Positions 8,140 through 16,762 of a stretch of DNA of 64,000 nucleotides are shown here, in pieces. The notes under the pieces are model-generated. The model made no database searches, was not told where the DNA came from, and saw only the letters and a program-made list of their open reading frames with translations. Source of the stretch: CAXXIC01 sp049315325 (GTDB taxonomy: Bacteria; Bacteroidota; Bacteroidia; Bacteroidales; UBA7332); contig JBMOKJ010000007.1 of NCBI GenBank assembly GCA_049315325.1, positions 91,247-155,246 of the forward strand, given 5' to 3'. The translations under genes and the position numbers were made by a program. Each line of letters opens with the position of its first letter. Within the stretch, counting starts at the first letter, position 1.

Positions 8140-9441
8140 ATGAAATACTACAGCACCAACAAACAAGTTGCACCGGCATCGCTGCAAGAAGCCGTTGTGA
8201 AAGGATTGGCCGCCGACCGTGGTCTGTTTATGCCCGAGAAGATCAAAACACTTCCGGCAGAGTTTTACGAAAACATCGACAAGCTCTCTTTTCAGGAGAT
8301 TGCCTACACCGTGGCTGATGCATTCTTCGGTGAAGATATCGATGCCGAAACACTCAAAGCCATTGTGTTTGACACACTCAACTTCGATGCGCCAGTTGTT
8401 CCGGTGAGCGAAGGAATTTACAGCCTCGAGTTGTATCACGGCCCTACCCTCGCCTTTAAAGACGTGGGCGGTCGCTTTATGGCGCGCTTATTGGGCTATT
8501 TTATCAAAAAAGAAGGGCAAACCGACGTCAACGTATTGGTTGCCACTTCGGGCGATACCGGCAGTGCCGTTGCCAACGGATTCCTTGGCGTGAAGGGCAT
8601 TCACGTTTATGTGCTCTATCCAAAAGGTTTGGTAAGTCCGATTCAAGAGTGTCAATTCACCACATTGGGACAAAACATCACCGCACTCGAAGTGGATGGC
8701 ACGTTCGACGACTGCCAAGCGTTAGTGAAATCTGCCTTTATGGACGAAGAGTTGAATTCCAAACTGAGTCTCACCTCTGCCAACTCCATCAATGTAGCGC
8801 GATTCTTGCCACAAGCGTTCTACTACTTCTACGCTTATGCACAATTGAAGAAGATTGGTAAAGAGAATGAGATGGTTATTTGCGTACCCAGCGGCAACTT
8901 TGGCAATATCACTGCCGGACTGTTTGGCAAAAAGATGGGATTGCCCATCAAACGCTTTATCGCGGCCAATAACCGCAACGACATTTTCCTACAATACATC
9001 AACACTGGAGTTTACACGCCAAAACCTTCCGTATCGACCATTGCTAATGCTATGGACGTGGGCGACCCGAGCAACTTTGCCCGCGTACTCGATCTTTACG
9101 ACAACTCGTGGGAAGCCATCAAAGGCGAAATCAGCAGTTGCAGCTACACCGACGAACAAATCGCCGAAACTGTAGCCAACACTTACCGCGATACGAAATA
9201 CTTGCTCGACCCACACGGCGCAGTAGGCTACCGTGCGTTGCAAGAGGGATTGAAACCAGGCGAAACAGGTGTATTCCTGGAAACAGCACACCCTGCTAAA
9301 TTCCTCGAAACAGTAGAAAATATCATAGGTGACAAGGTAGAAATTCCGCAAAAACTCCAAGAGTTTATGAAAGGAACGAAACAGAGCATCGAATTAGGCA
9401 AAGATTTTGCTGGATTCAAAAGCTTTCTATTAAATAAATAA
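8140..9441 (+). CDS. thrC: Threonine synthase
   Basis: 433 residues, normal for ThrC. The N-terminal region MKYYSTNKQVAPASLQEAV is typical. The PLP lysine is in LAFKDVGGRFM (K108), followed by the phosphate-binding loop ATSGDTGSAV. It converts O-phosphohomoserine to threonine, the last step of the pathway. It is the last gene of the thrL-thrA-homoserine kinase-thrC operon and is closed by a good intrinsic terminator at 9471-9510. The 189-base gap before it holds only repeat-like sequence, so it probably depends on the upstream thr promoter and attenuator. Confidence 0.97.
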   Translation: MKYYSTNKQVAPASLQEAVVKGLAADRGLFMPEKIKTLPAEFYENIDKLSFQEIAYTVADAFFGEDIDAETLKAIVFDTLNFDAPVVPVSEGIYSLELYHGPTLAFKDVGGRFMARLLGYFIKKEGQTDVNVLVATSGDTGSAVANGFLGVKGIHVYVLYPKGLVSPIQECQFTTLGQNITALEVDGTFDDCQALVKSAFMDEELNSKLSLTSANSINVARFLPQAFYYFYAYAQLKKIGKENEMVICVPSGNFGNITAGLFGKKMGLPIKRFIAANNRNDIFLQYINTGVYTPKPSVSTIANAMDVGDPSNFARVLDLYDNSWEAIKGEISSCSYTDEQIAETVANTYRDTKYLLDPHGAVGYRALQEGLKPGETGVFLETAHPAKFLETVENIIGDKVEIPQKLQEFMKGTKQSIELGKDFAGFKSFLLNK

Positions 9442-9470
9442 AACCATTTGTGTTGCCTTTGCCAAAAGCT

Positions 9471-9510
9471 AAAACGACCGGTTCATTGATTTGAGGCGGT
9501 CGTTTTGGTT
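9471..9510 (+). terminator. Intrinsic terminator of the threonine operon
   Basis: AAAACGACCG (9471-9480) pairs perfectly with CGGTCGTTTT (9497-9506), a 10-bp stem ending in a T-rich tract, 30 bases after the thrC stop. Confidence 0.85.
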
Positions 9511-9545
9511 TATTAATAGGCGAAACCTATAAGCATCATAAAACA

Positions 9546-9577
9546 AGAGAGGGTGTGACGACAATCACACCCTCTCT
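9546..9577 (-). terminator. Intrinsic terminator of ppdK
   Basis: A 13-bp perfect stem, AGAGAGGGTGTGA (9546-9558) with TCACACCCTCTCT (9565-9577), loop of six. On the minus strand it is followed by TTGTTTTATG, so it terminates ppdK and converges with the thrC terminator. Confidence 0.85.
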
Positions 9578-9600
9578 GAACATTTATTGAATTCTCAAAA

Positions 9601-12324
9601 CTACTCTTTGATTGCCGCTTGCGCTGCTGCCAAACGTGCGATAGGCACACGGAATGGAGAACAAGAGACATAGTTCAAACCAACGCGGTGACAGAACTCT
9701 ACAGAAGAAGGCTCACCACCGTGCTCTCCGCAGATACCTACTTTGAGATCAGGACGTACCGAGCGACCTTTTTGAGTAGCGATTTCCACCAATTGTCCAA
9801 CACCGTTTTGGTCTAAGACTTGGAATGGATCCACTTTCAAAATTTTCTTATCCAAGTAAGTTGGCAAGAAAGAAGCAATATCGTCGCGTGAGTAACCGAA
9901 GGTCATCTGAGTCAAGTCGTTCGTACCGAATGAGAAGAATTCAGCTTTTTCAGCAATACGGTCAGCAGTCAATGCAGCACGTGGAATTTCGATCATCGTA
10001 CCAACTTTGTATTCGATGCTGTCTCCAGCTTCTGCAAACAACTTCGCAGCTGTATCTCTAATAATCACATCTTGTTCGTTAAACTCGTATTTGATACCTA
10101 CTAATGGCACCATAATTTCAGGAATTGCAACGATGCCTCTTTTCTTCAATGCCAATGCAGCACCAAGAATAGCACGTGTTTGCATTTCAGTGATTTCAGG
10201 ATAGGTGTTACCCAAACGGCAACCACGGTGACCTAACATTGGATTTTGTTCGTGAAGTGAATCAACACGTTGTTTGATAACTTTCAACGAAACGCCCATT
10301 GCTTCTGCCATTTCACGTTGACCTTTTTCATCGTGAGGCACAAATTCGTGCAAAGGTGGATCGAGCAAACGAACTGTAACTGGACATCCGGCCATTGCTT
10401 CGAATATTCCTTCGAAATCCTCTTGTTGGTAAGGTAAAATTTTCGCCAATGCGATGCGACGACCTTCGGCTGTATCTGAAAGAATCATTTCGCGCATTGC
10501 TTTGATTTTTTCTCCTTCGAAAAACATGTGCTCGGTACGGCAAAGACCAATGCCCACAGCACCAAACTTACGAGCCACTTGTGCATCGTGTGGTGTGTCT
10601 GCATTTGTACGCACTTGCATACGTGTATATTTGTCGGCCAGTTTCATGATTTCAGCGAAATCATCATCTAACTCTGCTTCAGAAGTACCAACTTGACCTA
10701 AGAAGATATCGCCAGTAGAACCATTCAACGAAATGTAGTCGCCTTCTTTCAAGGTCATACCATCTACTTCCATTAATTTAGCAGCGTAATCAATTTTCAA
10801 AGCACCAGCACCAGATACACAGCATTTACCCATACCACGTGCCACAACAGCAGCGTGAGAAGTCATACCACCACGAGCAGTAAGGATACCTTGTGCAGCA
10901 GCCATACCTGCTAAATCTTCAGGTGAAGTTTCAACACGTACCATAATAACGCGTTCGCCATGTTCAGCCCACTCTGCAGCATCGTCTGCATTGAATACAA
11001 TACGACCAGATGCAGCACCTGGAGAAGCAGCAAGACCTTTTGCAATCAATTTAGCTTCTTTGATGGCTTTTTTATCAAATACAGGGTGAAGCAACTCGTC
11101 CAATTTATTTGGCTCGATGCGAAGAATAGCTTTTTTCTCGTCGATCATACCTTGGTGGTACATATCCATCGCGATTTTCACCATTGCCGAACCGGTACGT
11201 TTACCATTACGTGTTTGCAAGAACCACAATTTACCTTCTTGAACGGTAAACTCCATATCCTGCATATCTTTGTAGTGGTTTTCGAGTTTAGTTTGGATAG
11301 CATCCAATTCGAGGTAGATTTCTGGCATAGCCTCTTCCATTGATGGATAGTTAGCCAAACGATCGTCTTCGGTAACACCAGCCAACACAGCCCAACGTTG
11401 TGAACCTACTTTTGTGATTTGTTGTGGTGTGCGAATACCCGCTACCACATCTTCCCCTTGTGCATTGATAAGGTATTCTCCTACGAATTGATCTTCACCT
11501 GTCGCAGCATCGCGGCTGAAGCAAACACCAGTAGCAGAAGTCTCGCCCATGTTACCAAACACCATGGCTTGTACGTTTACAGCAGTACCCCACTCAGCAG
11601 GAATTCCTTCCATTTTGCGGTAAAGAATTGCGCGGTCGTTCATCCAAGAGTCAAATACAGAGCAGATTGCTCCCCAAAGTTGCTCGTAAGCCGATTCAGG
11701 GAAATTGTGACCTGTTTGTTTCAATACAGCAGCTTTGAAACGTGCCACAAGCACCTTCAAATCTTCTACAGAAAGTTCGTTATCGAGGTGAACACCTTTT
11801 TCTTCTTTCAAATGTTCGATGATCTCTTCGAATGGGTCGATATCGTTTTTGTTTACAGGTTTCATACCCAATACCACGTCGCCATACATTTGCACAAAGC
11901 GACGGTAAGAGTCCCAAGCGAAACGAGCATTACCGGTTTTGCGTGTGATACCTTCTACTACTTTGTCATTCAGACCTAGGTTGAGGATAGTATCCATCAT
12001 ACCTGGCATAGATGCGCGTGCACCTGAGCGAACCGAAACCAACATCGGATTTTCGATATCGCCAAACTTTGAATTCATCAACGACTCCAACAGAGCAATT
12101 GATTTTTCAACTTCTGGTATTAGTAGAGCAACAACATTATCCTTGCCCAATTCATAATACTCAGTACAAACGTCTGTGGTGATTGTAAAGCCTGGAGGAA
12201 CTGGAACGCCTATTAAGTTCATTTCAGCAAGGTTAGCACCTTTACCACCAAGCAAGTTTTTCATTTCCGCTTTTCCTTCGGCTTGACCGTTTCCAAACGT
12301 GTAAACTCTTTTCTTGTTTTCCAT
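9601..12324 (-). CDS. ppdK: Pyruvate, phosphate dikinase
   Basis: 907 residues, full length for PPDK. The nucleotide-binding domain starts with LLGGKGANLAEM. The phospho-histidine loop GGMTSHAAVVARGMG puts the swivelling His at residue 490. The PEP-binding TIM barrel ends with the catalytic Cys region GICGEHGGEPSS near residue 860. The enzyme interconverts pyruvate, ATP and Pi with PEP, AMP and PPi in the cytoplasm, a glycolytic or gluconeogenic step common in anaerobic Bacteroidetes. It is a single-gene unit: perfect -7 element at 12374-12381 upstream and a strong terminator downstream. Confidence 0.97.
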   Translation of the reverse strand: MENKKRVYTFGNGQAEGKAEMKNLLGGKGANLAEMNLIGVPVPPGFTITTDVCTEYYELGKDNVVALLIPEVEKSIALLESLMNSKFGDIENPMLVSVRSGARASMPGMMDTILNLGLNDKVVEGITRKTGNARFAWDSYRRFVQMYGDVVLGMKPVNKNDIDPFEEIIEHLKEEKGVHLDNELSVEDLKVLVARFKAAVLKQTGHNFPESAYEQLWGAICSVFDSWMNDRAILYRKMEGIPAEWGTAVNVQAMVFGNMGETSATGVCFSRDAATGEDQFVGEYLINAQGEDVVAGIRTPQQITKVGSQRWAVLAGVTEDDRLANYPSMEEAMPEIYLELDAIQTKLENHYKDMQDMEFTVQEGKLWFLQTRNGKRTGSAMVKIAMDMYHQGMIDEKKAILRIEPNKLDELLHPVFDKKAIKEAKLIAKGLAASPGAASGRIVFNADDAAEWAEHGERVIMVRVETSPEDLAGMAAAQGILTARGGMTSHAAVVARGMGKCCVSGAGALKIDYAAKLMEVDGMTLKEGDYISLNGSTGDIFLGQVGTSEAELDDDFAEIMKLADKYTRMQVRTNADTPHDAQVARKFGAVGIGLCRTEHMFFEGEKIKAMREMILSDTAEGRRIALAKILPYQQEDFEGIFEAMAGCPVTVRLLDPPLHEFVPHDEKGQREMAEAMGVSLKVIKQRVDSLHEQNPMLGHRGCRLGNTYPEITEMQTRAILGAALALKKRGIVAIPEIMVPLVGIKYEFNEQDVIIRDTAAKLFAEAGDSIEYKVGTMIEIPRAALTADRIAEKAEFFSFGTNDLTQMTFGYSRDDIASFLPTYLDKKILKVDPFQVLDQNGVGQLVEIATQKGRSVRPDLKVGICGEHGGEPSSVEFCHRVGLNYVSCSPFRVPIARLAAAQAAIKE

Positions 12325-12373
12325 AATTTAGATGATGTGATTTTTAAAATAAGAAGTAAATTCTTTATGTGCG

Positions 12374-12381
12374 CAAATTTA
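12374..12381 (-). promoter_or_regulatory. -7 promoter element of ppdK
   Basis: TAAATTTG on the minus strand, an exact TAnnTTTG match, 50 bases before the ppdK start. A TTG lies 22 bases further upstream (complement of 12404-12406), compatible with the -33 element. Confidence 0.7.
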
Positions 12382-12531
12382 ATTTTTTATTCTTGAATAA
12401 AAGCAACTCAACGCCATTTTTTAATAGAAATATCTCTTTTGTTTTTGCTGTGGACAAACAATATTTTTAATTCTTCAAACACAAACTAAGTTTGAGCCTT
12501 TAGTCCTTTTAAATGAATGAGAGATTTTGTG

Positions 12532-12539
12532 TATATTTG
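12532..12539 (+). promoter_or_regulatory. -7 promoter element of lepA
   Basis: TATATTTG, an exact TAnnTTTG match, 33 bases before the lepA ATG at 12572. It also argues against the earlier in-frame start at 12527, which would lie upstream of this element. Confidence 0.7.
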
Positions 12540-12571
12540 CATACTTTTTCAAAAAAGAACCACGATTTTCA

Positions 12572-14359
12572 ATGAATAATATACGCAATTTCTGTATTAT
12601 AGCACACATCGACCACGGTAAAAGCACCTTGGCCGATCGTCTTTTAGAATATACCAAAACGGTTGAAGGCAAAGAGATGCAGGCGCAAGTGCTCGACAAC
12701 ATGGATCTGGAACGCGAACGCGGAATCACAATCAAAAGCCACGCCATTCAGATGGAATATGTGTTTGAAGAAGAGAAATACATTCTCAACTTGATTGACA
12801 CTCCTGGGCACGTCGATTTTTCGTACGAAGTTTCGCGATCGATAGCCGCTTGTGAAGGCGCTTTGCTGATTGTGGATGCTGCTCAAGGTATTCAAGCACA
12901 AACTATCTCTAACCTCTATATGGCGATTGAGCACGATTTGGAAATTATTCCGATTGTGAACAAAGTCGATCTCGACAGCGCCATGCCCGACGAGGTAGAA
13001 GATCAAATAATCGAACTTCTTGGTTGCGACCGCTCGGATATTATTCGCGCAAGTGGAAAGACAGGTATCGGTATTTTCGACATCCTCGAAGCCATCGTCA
13101 AGCGCGTGCCGAAACCGAAAGGCGACCCGAACGCTCCGCTGCAATGTTTGGTGTTTGACTCGGTGTTCAACTCTTTCCGCGGTATTATTGCCTATTTCAA
13201 AATCACAAACGGAACCATTCGCAAAGGTGAAAAGGTGAAGTTTTTTGCAACTGGCAAAGAGTACGATGCCGACGAAATCGGTGTACTGAAACTGACTATG
13301 CACCCACGCAATGAGCTCTCTACGGGTGATGTGGGTTACATTATATCGGGCATCAAAACCTCGAAAGAGGTGAAGGTGGGCGATACGATTACATCGGTAG
13401 CCAATCCGTGTACAGAGCGTATCGATGGATTCGAAGAGGTGAAGCCGATGGTGTTTGCTGGGATTTACCCCATCGAATCGGAAGACTACGAAAATCTACG
13501 CTCGTCGCTCGAGAAACTGCAACTAAACGATGCTTCGCTGACGTTTCAACCCGAATCGTCGTTGGCGCTCGGGTTTGGTTTCCGCTGCGGATTCCTCGGA
13601 CTGCTGCACATGGAGATTATTCAAGAGCGACTCGATCGTGAGTTCGATATGGATGTGATTACCACAGTGCCCAACGTATCGTACCGTATTACAGATAAAA
13701 AAGGTGAAACAATTGAGGTTCACAACCCATCGGGACTCCCCGACCCTACACTAGTCGAAACCATCGAAGAGCCCTACATTCGGGCTTCGGTGATTACAAC
13801 TACACAATTCATCGGTGGCATAATGTCGCTTTGCCTAGGCAAACGTGGCGAATTGATTAAGCAAGAATACATTTCGGGCGACCGAATGGAGCTGATCTAC
13901 GATATTCCACTGGGTGAGATTGTGATAGACTTCTACGATAAGCTAAAGAGTATTTCGAAAGGCTATGCTTCGTTCGACTACCACATACACGACTTTCGCC
14001 CATCGCGGTTGGTGAAGCTCGACATCCTGCTCAATGGCGAACCGGTGGATGCACTCTCTACCTTGACTCACGTCGACAACGCCTATAGCTTTGGCAAACG
14101 GATGTGTGAGAAACTGAAGGAGTTGATACCACGACAACAGTTCGACATTGCGATACAGGCTGCTATTGGTGCCAAAATCATTTCGCGCGAAACCATTAAA
14201 GCCGTCCGCAAAGATGTGACCGCCAAATGTTATGGTGGTGATATTTCGCGAAAACGTAAGCTGCTCGAAAAGCAAAAGAAAGGAAAGAAAAAGATGAAAC
14301 AAATCGGTTCGGTAGAGGTGCCACAAAAAGCGTTCCTCGCGGTACTGAAACTGGATTAA
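12572..14359 (+). CDS. lepA: Elongation factor 4 (LepA), ribosome back-translocase GTPase
   Basis: 595 residues from ATG 12572, where MNNIRNFCIIAHIDHGKST is the expected start; an upstream in-frame TTG/ATG extension would lie over the promoter. The GTPase has the P-loop AHIDHGKST, RGITIKSHA, DTPGHVDF and NKVDL. EF-G-like domains II, III and V follow. The C-terminal LepA-specific domain ends in the basic RKRKLLEKQKKGKKKMKQIG. It acts on stalled or mistranslocated ribosomes. The gene is alone between a perfect -7 element and a strong terminator at 14381-14416. Confidence 0.98.
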   Translation: MNNIRNFCIIAHIDHGKSTLADRLLEYTKTVEGKEMQAQVLDNMDLERERGITIKSHAIQMEYVFEEEKYILNLIDTPGHVDFSYEVSRSIAACEGALLIVDAAQGIQAQTISNLYMAIEHDLEIIPIVNKVDLDSAMPDEVEDQIIELLGCDRSDIIRASGKTGIGIFDILEAIVKRVPKPKGDPNAPLQCLVFDSVFNSFRGIIAYFKITNGTIRKGEKVKFFATGKEYDADEIGVLKLTMHPRNELSTGDVGYIISGIKTSKEVKVGDTITSVANPCTERIDGFEEVKPMVFAGIYPIESEDYENLRSSLEKLQLNDASLTFQPESSLALGFGFRCGFLGLLHMEIIQERLDREFDMDVITTVPNVSYRITDKKGETIEVHNPSGLPDPTLVETIEEPYIRASVITTTQFIGGIMSLCLGKRGELIKQEYISGDRMELIYDIPLGEIVIDFYDKLKSISKGYASFDYHIHDFRPSRLVKLDILLNGEPVDALSTLTHVDNAYSFGKRMCEKLKELIPRQQFDIAIQAAIGAKIISRETIKAVRKDVTAKCYGGDISRKRKLLEKQKKGKKKMKQIGSVEVPQKAFLAVLKLD

Positions 14360-14380
14360 CGAACGAAATAATTTTAGGCA

Positions 14381-14416
14381 AAAAGCACATCTCCAATTTG
14401 GGGGATGTGCTTTTTT
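14381..14416. terminator. Bidirectional terminator between lepA and the flavin reductase gene
   Basis: AAAAGCACATCTCC (14381-14394) pairs with GGGGATGTGCTTTT (14401-14414) through 14 positions with one G-U, six-base loop. An A-run precedes and a T-run follows, so it can end both converging transcripts. Confidence 0.85.
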
Positions 14417-14431
14417 ATGGCGTTACTTCCG

Positions 14432-15004
14432 TTATTTCTTCTTTTTCTTCTGAACCGACCATCCAAATTTTCCGATCTGTTTTCCTAATTCGTAATAATG
14501 TCCATGAGAATAGGCAATCAGATTCGCATCGTAGAGTTTAAACTGACCCGTTTCGCTGTCGAGGTACTTATCGTCGGCCTGCACATTCACCACATCGGCG
14601 ATAAACATATCGTGTGTGCCCAACGACATCACTTCGCGCACACGGCACTCGATGCAAACCGGCGATTCATCAATAATTGGCGCATTCACTACTTTCGCTT
14701 TGCTGGGTGTCAGTTTCATCTCTTCAAACTTATTGAAAACTTTACCAGACTTCACTCCCACCCAGTCTGTGACAAAGGCCATATCTTTGGTGGTAAGATT
14801 GATGACGAACTCTCGGTTCTTCATCAGAATAGGATGCGAATGACGACCAGGTCGAACGGAAATATAGCACATTGGCGGGTCGGTGCAAATTGTCCCTACC
14901 CAACTAACTGTAATGAGGTTGTACTCTTCGGGCGTTGAGCCACAGCTCACAATCACGGCAGGCACAGGATAAACCATCGTACCGGGTTTGAAATCGACCT
15001 TCAT
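14432..15004 (-). CDS. Flavin reductase-like (FMN-binding split barrel) protein
   Basis: 190 residues of the flavin-reductase-like split-barrel family: VYPVPAVIVSCGS, NLITVSWVGTICTDPP, YISVRPGRHSH and FVINLTTKD are the usual flavin-contact stretches. The C-terminus ends in a run of lysines. Members bind FMN and either reduce flavin with NAD(P)H or have an unknown redox partner; the exact substrate cannot be read from sequence. Its ATG at 15004 lies 1 base after the pyrI stop (15006), so it is the last gene of a pyrB-pyrI-flavin reductase unit. The pairing with pyrimidine genes may be only operonic convenience. Confidence 0.88.
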   Translation of the reverse strand: MKVDFKPGTMVYPVPAVIVSCGSTPEEYNLITVSWVGTICTDPPMCYISVRPGRHSHPILMKNREFVINLTTKDMAFVTDWVGVKSGKVFNKFEEMKLTPSKAKVVNAPIIDESPVCIECRVREVMSLGTHDMFIADVVNVQADDKYLDSETGQFKLYDANLIAYSHGHYYELGKQIGKFGWSVQKKKKK

Positions 15005-15005
15005 A

Positions 15006-15458
15006 TTAGAGCAATTTTAAGTCGGCTTTTTCAATCACGCGGCGGCAATAGCGACATTTGAATTTAGAATCCTCGCTACTTAGCACTTTGAAACGAGTTG
15101 TCATCGGTTCGTTGTTTGTGATACATTTTGGATTCGGACAACGTGCAATGTCAATCAACTCATCAGGTAGTTCGATGTGGATTTTCTCGCACACTTCGTA
15201 ATTGCGAATCACATTGAGCTTCACATTCGGAGCGATAAGAGCAATACGATTGATTTGATCTCTTTCGTAGTAACGGTCGGCAATTTTAATGATTCCTTTT
15301 TTGCCACATTTGCTGCTAGCGAGATTGAATCCAATCGTAATACCAACCTTTTCTTTATGCAATCCTAAAATCGACACCACCTCAAACAAATGCTCAGGCG
15401 GAATGTGGTCAATCACCGTTCCGTTTTGAAGGGCTGTCACCCAAAGTTCTTTTTTCAT
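15006..15458 (-). CDS. pyrI: Aspartate carbamoyltransferase regulatory chain
   Basis: 150 residues from ATG 15458 (MKKELWVTALQNGTVIDHI); an in-frame upstream extension to 15503 runs into AAGTC repeat sequence and is rejected. The N-terminal half is the nucleotide-binding allosteric domain. The C-terminal half is the zinc domain with Cys107, Cys112, Cys135 and Cys138 (RCPNPKC, CRYC). It binds the catalytic chain PyrB, encoded 115 bases upstream, and gives CTP/ATP control of pyrimidine synthesis. All four zinc cysteines are present, so the subunit should be functional. Confidence 0.96.
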   Translation of the reverse strand: MKKELWVTALQNGTVIDHIPPEHLFEVVSILGLHKEKVGITIGFNLASSKCGKKGIIKIADRYYERDQINRIALIAPNVKLNVIRNYEVCEKIHIELPDELIDIARCPNPKCITNNEPMTTRFKVLSSEDSKFKCRYCRRVIEKADLKLL

Positions 15459-15540
15459 ATTTTTTAAAGTCAAAAAGTCGTAAGTCAAAAGTCGTAAGTC
15501 CATCCGTAAAGGGAATACCTGCTACGTCATAAAAATCATT

Positions 15541-15574
15541 TTTAAGCCCCTCCTTCGTAGGGGTTGGGGAGGTC
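15541..15574. repeat. C/G-rich repeat AAGCCCCTCC...GGGGTTGGGGAGG, copy 1
   Basis: A 34-base unit containing AAGCCCCTCCTTCGTAGGGG and GGTTGGGGAGGTC. It ends on the last bases of pyrB. An almost identical unit is at 20935-20968, again touching the stop codon of a minus-strand gene (hemE). The inner GCCCCT/AGGGG arms form a hairpin. The gap just to its right also has AAGTCGTAAGTC repeats. Confidence 0.6.
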
Positions 15575-16481
15575 AAATCCCCAACACATCACAAATGATG
15601 GCTTGTCGGGCAAACACACCGTTACGTGCCTGTTCGAAATAGTAGGCTTTGGGGTTGTCATCCACGTCGGTCGAAATCTCATTCACCCGTGGTAGCGGAT
15701 GCAGCACACGCAGCGTTTCTTTGCTATTATCGAGCATTGCATTGTTGAGAATATAGACATTTTTCACCTTCTCGTACTCCATGATGTCTGTGAATCGTTC
15801 CCGTTGAACGCGTGTCATGTAGAGAATATCTGTTTTATTGATTACTTCTTGCGAAAAATCTTCATGTTCGAAATATGCGATATTCCTCTTCTTGCAGAAA
15901 TTTATGTACTCCTCAGGCATCGCAAGCAATTTTGGAGCAATAAAGTGAAACGTCGGGTTGAAATGCGCTAGAGCAATCAGCAGCGAATGCACAGTGCGTC
16001 CAAATTTCAGATCGCCCACCATCGTCACAGTCAAGTTCTCAAGTGTTCCTTGTGTTTTGTAAATTGAATAGAGGTCGAGCATCGTCTGCGAAGGGTGTTG
16101 ATTGGCACCGTCGCCAGCATTCACGATAGGCACATCAGAGATTTCGGATGCGTAGCGAGCAGCTCCTTCCAAATGGTGGCGCATGATAATCAAGTCGGCG
16201 TAGTTGCTCACCATTTTGATGGTGTCTTTCAGTGTCTCACCTTTCGAAGAGCTCGTGGTAGAGGCATCCGAGAAGCCAATGATTCGTCCGCCCAACCGAT
16301 TCACCGCAGTTTCGAAACTAAGTCTGGTGCGTGTCGATGGTTCGAAAAAGAGTGTTGCCACCACTTTGCCTTCTAGCAAACGCTGGTTGGGATTTTTCTC
16401 AAACTCTTCTGCTTCACGCAACACGCGCAGAATGTCTTCTTTGGTGTAGTCTTTGATCGAAACAAGGTGCTTTGTGCTCAT
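15573..16481 (-). CDS. pyrB: Aspartate carbamoyltransferase catalytic chain
   Basis: 302 residues, the standard length. The carbamoyl-phosphate loop FFEPSTRTRLSFETA is at residues 45-59. A second typical stretch is DASTTSSSKGETLKDT with the mobile-loop Ser and Lys, and the aspartate-binding HPLPRVNEI is near residue 264. It makes N-carbamoyl-aspartate, the committed step of pyrimidine synthesis, in a complex with PyrI encoded next. The operon order is pyrB, pyrI, flavin reductase. Confidence 0.97.
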   Translation of the reverse strand: MSTKHLVSIKDYTKEDILRVLREAEEFEKNPNQRLLEGKVVATLFFEPSTRTRLSFETAVNRLGGRIIGFSDASTTSSSKGETLKDTIKMVSNYADLIIMRHHLEGAARYASEISDVPIVNAGDGANQHPSQTMLDLYSIYKTQGTLENLTVTMVGDLKFGRTVHSLLIALAHFNPTFHFIAPKLLAMPEEYINFCKKRNIAYFEHEDFSQEVINKTDILYMTRVQRERFTDIMEYEKVKNVYILNNAMLDNSKETLRVLHPLPRVNEISTDVDDNPKAYYFEQARNGVFARQAIICDVLGI

Positions 16482-16512
16482 ATTCTTTGGGTTATGTTTT
16501 TCAAATTATTTC

Positions 16513-16586
16513 TCCCGCTAATCTCGCTGATTACGCAGATTTTTTTGAATTGTGTTTTATCTGCGATATCCGTGTAATCTGCGGGA
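16513..16586. repeat. Inverted repeat of the GATTACGCAGATTT family
   Basis: TCCCGCTAATCTCGCTGATT with ACGCAGAT follows at 16513-16541, and the imperfect inverse ATCTGCGATATCC...GTGTAATCTGCGGGA ends at 16586. Together they form a long imperfect hairpin. A single arm of the same family (CCCGCAGATCTCGCGGATT...) lies at 23819-23848 between hemB and hemL. The 281-base gap 16482-16762 holds nothing else recognisable. Confidence 0.6.
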
Positions 16587-16762
16587 CACCAGAATTTATA
16601 AGACAAAAAAAAACCAACCGAAACAAGTTTCGACTGATTTCTCAAATGATGCTATGACGTTTGTCTTTCCATTATTTGTATTTTGTATGACAAAGGTACG
16701 AAAAATAAATATTCTTTAAAGAGTTTGGACAAAAATCTATTTTCGAATCGCCTATCTCCACA

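Noticed and set aside
12527..12571. Upstream start for lepA
   Set aside because: The -7 promoter element at 12532-12539 lies inside this stretch, and MNNIRNFCIIAHIDHGKST is the standard N-terminus.
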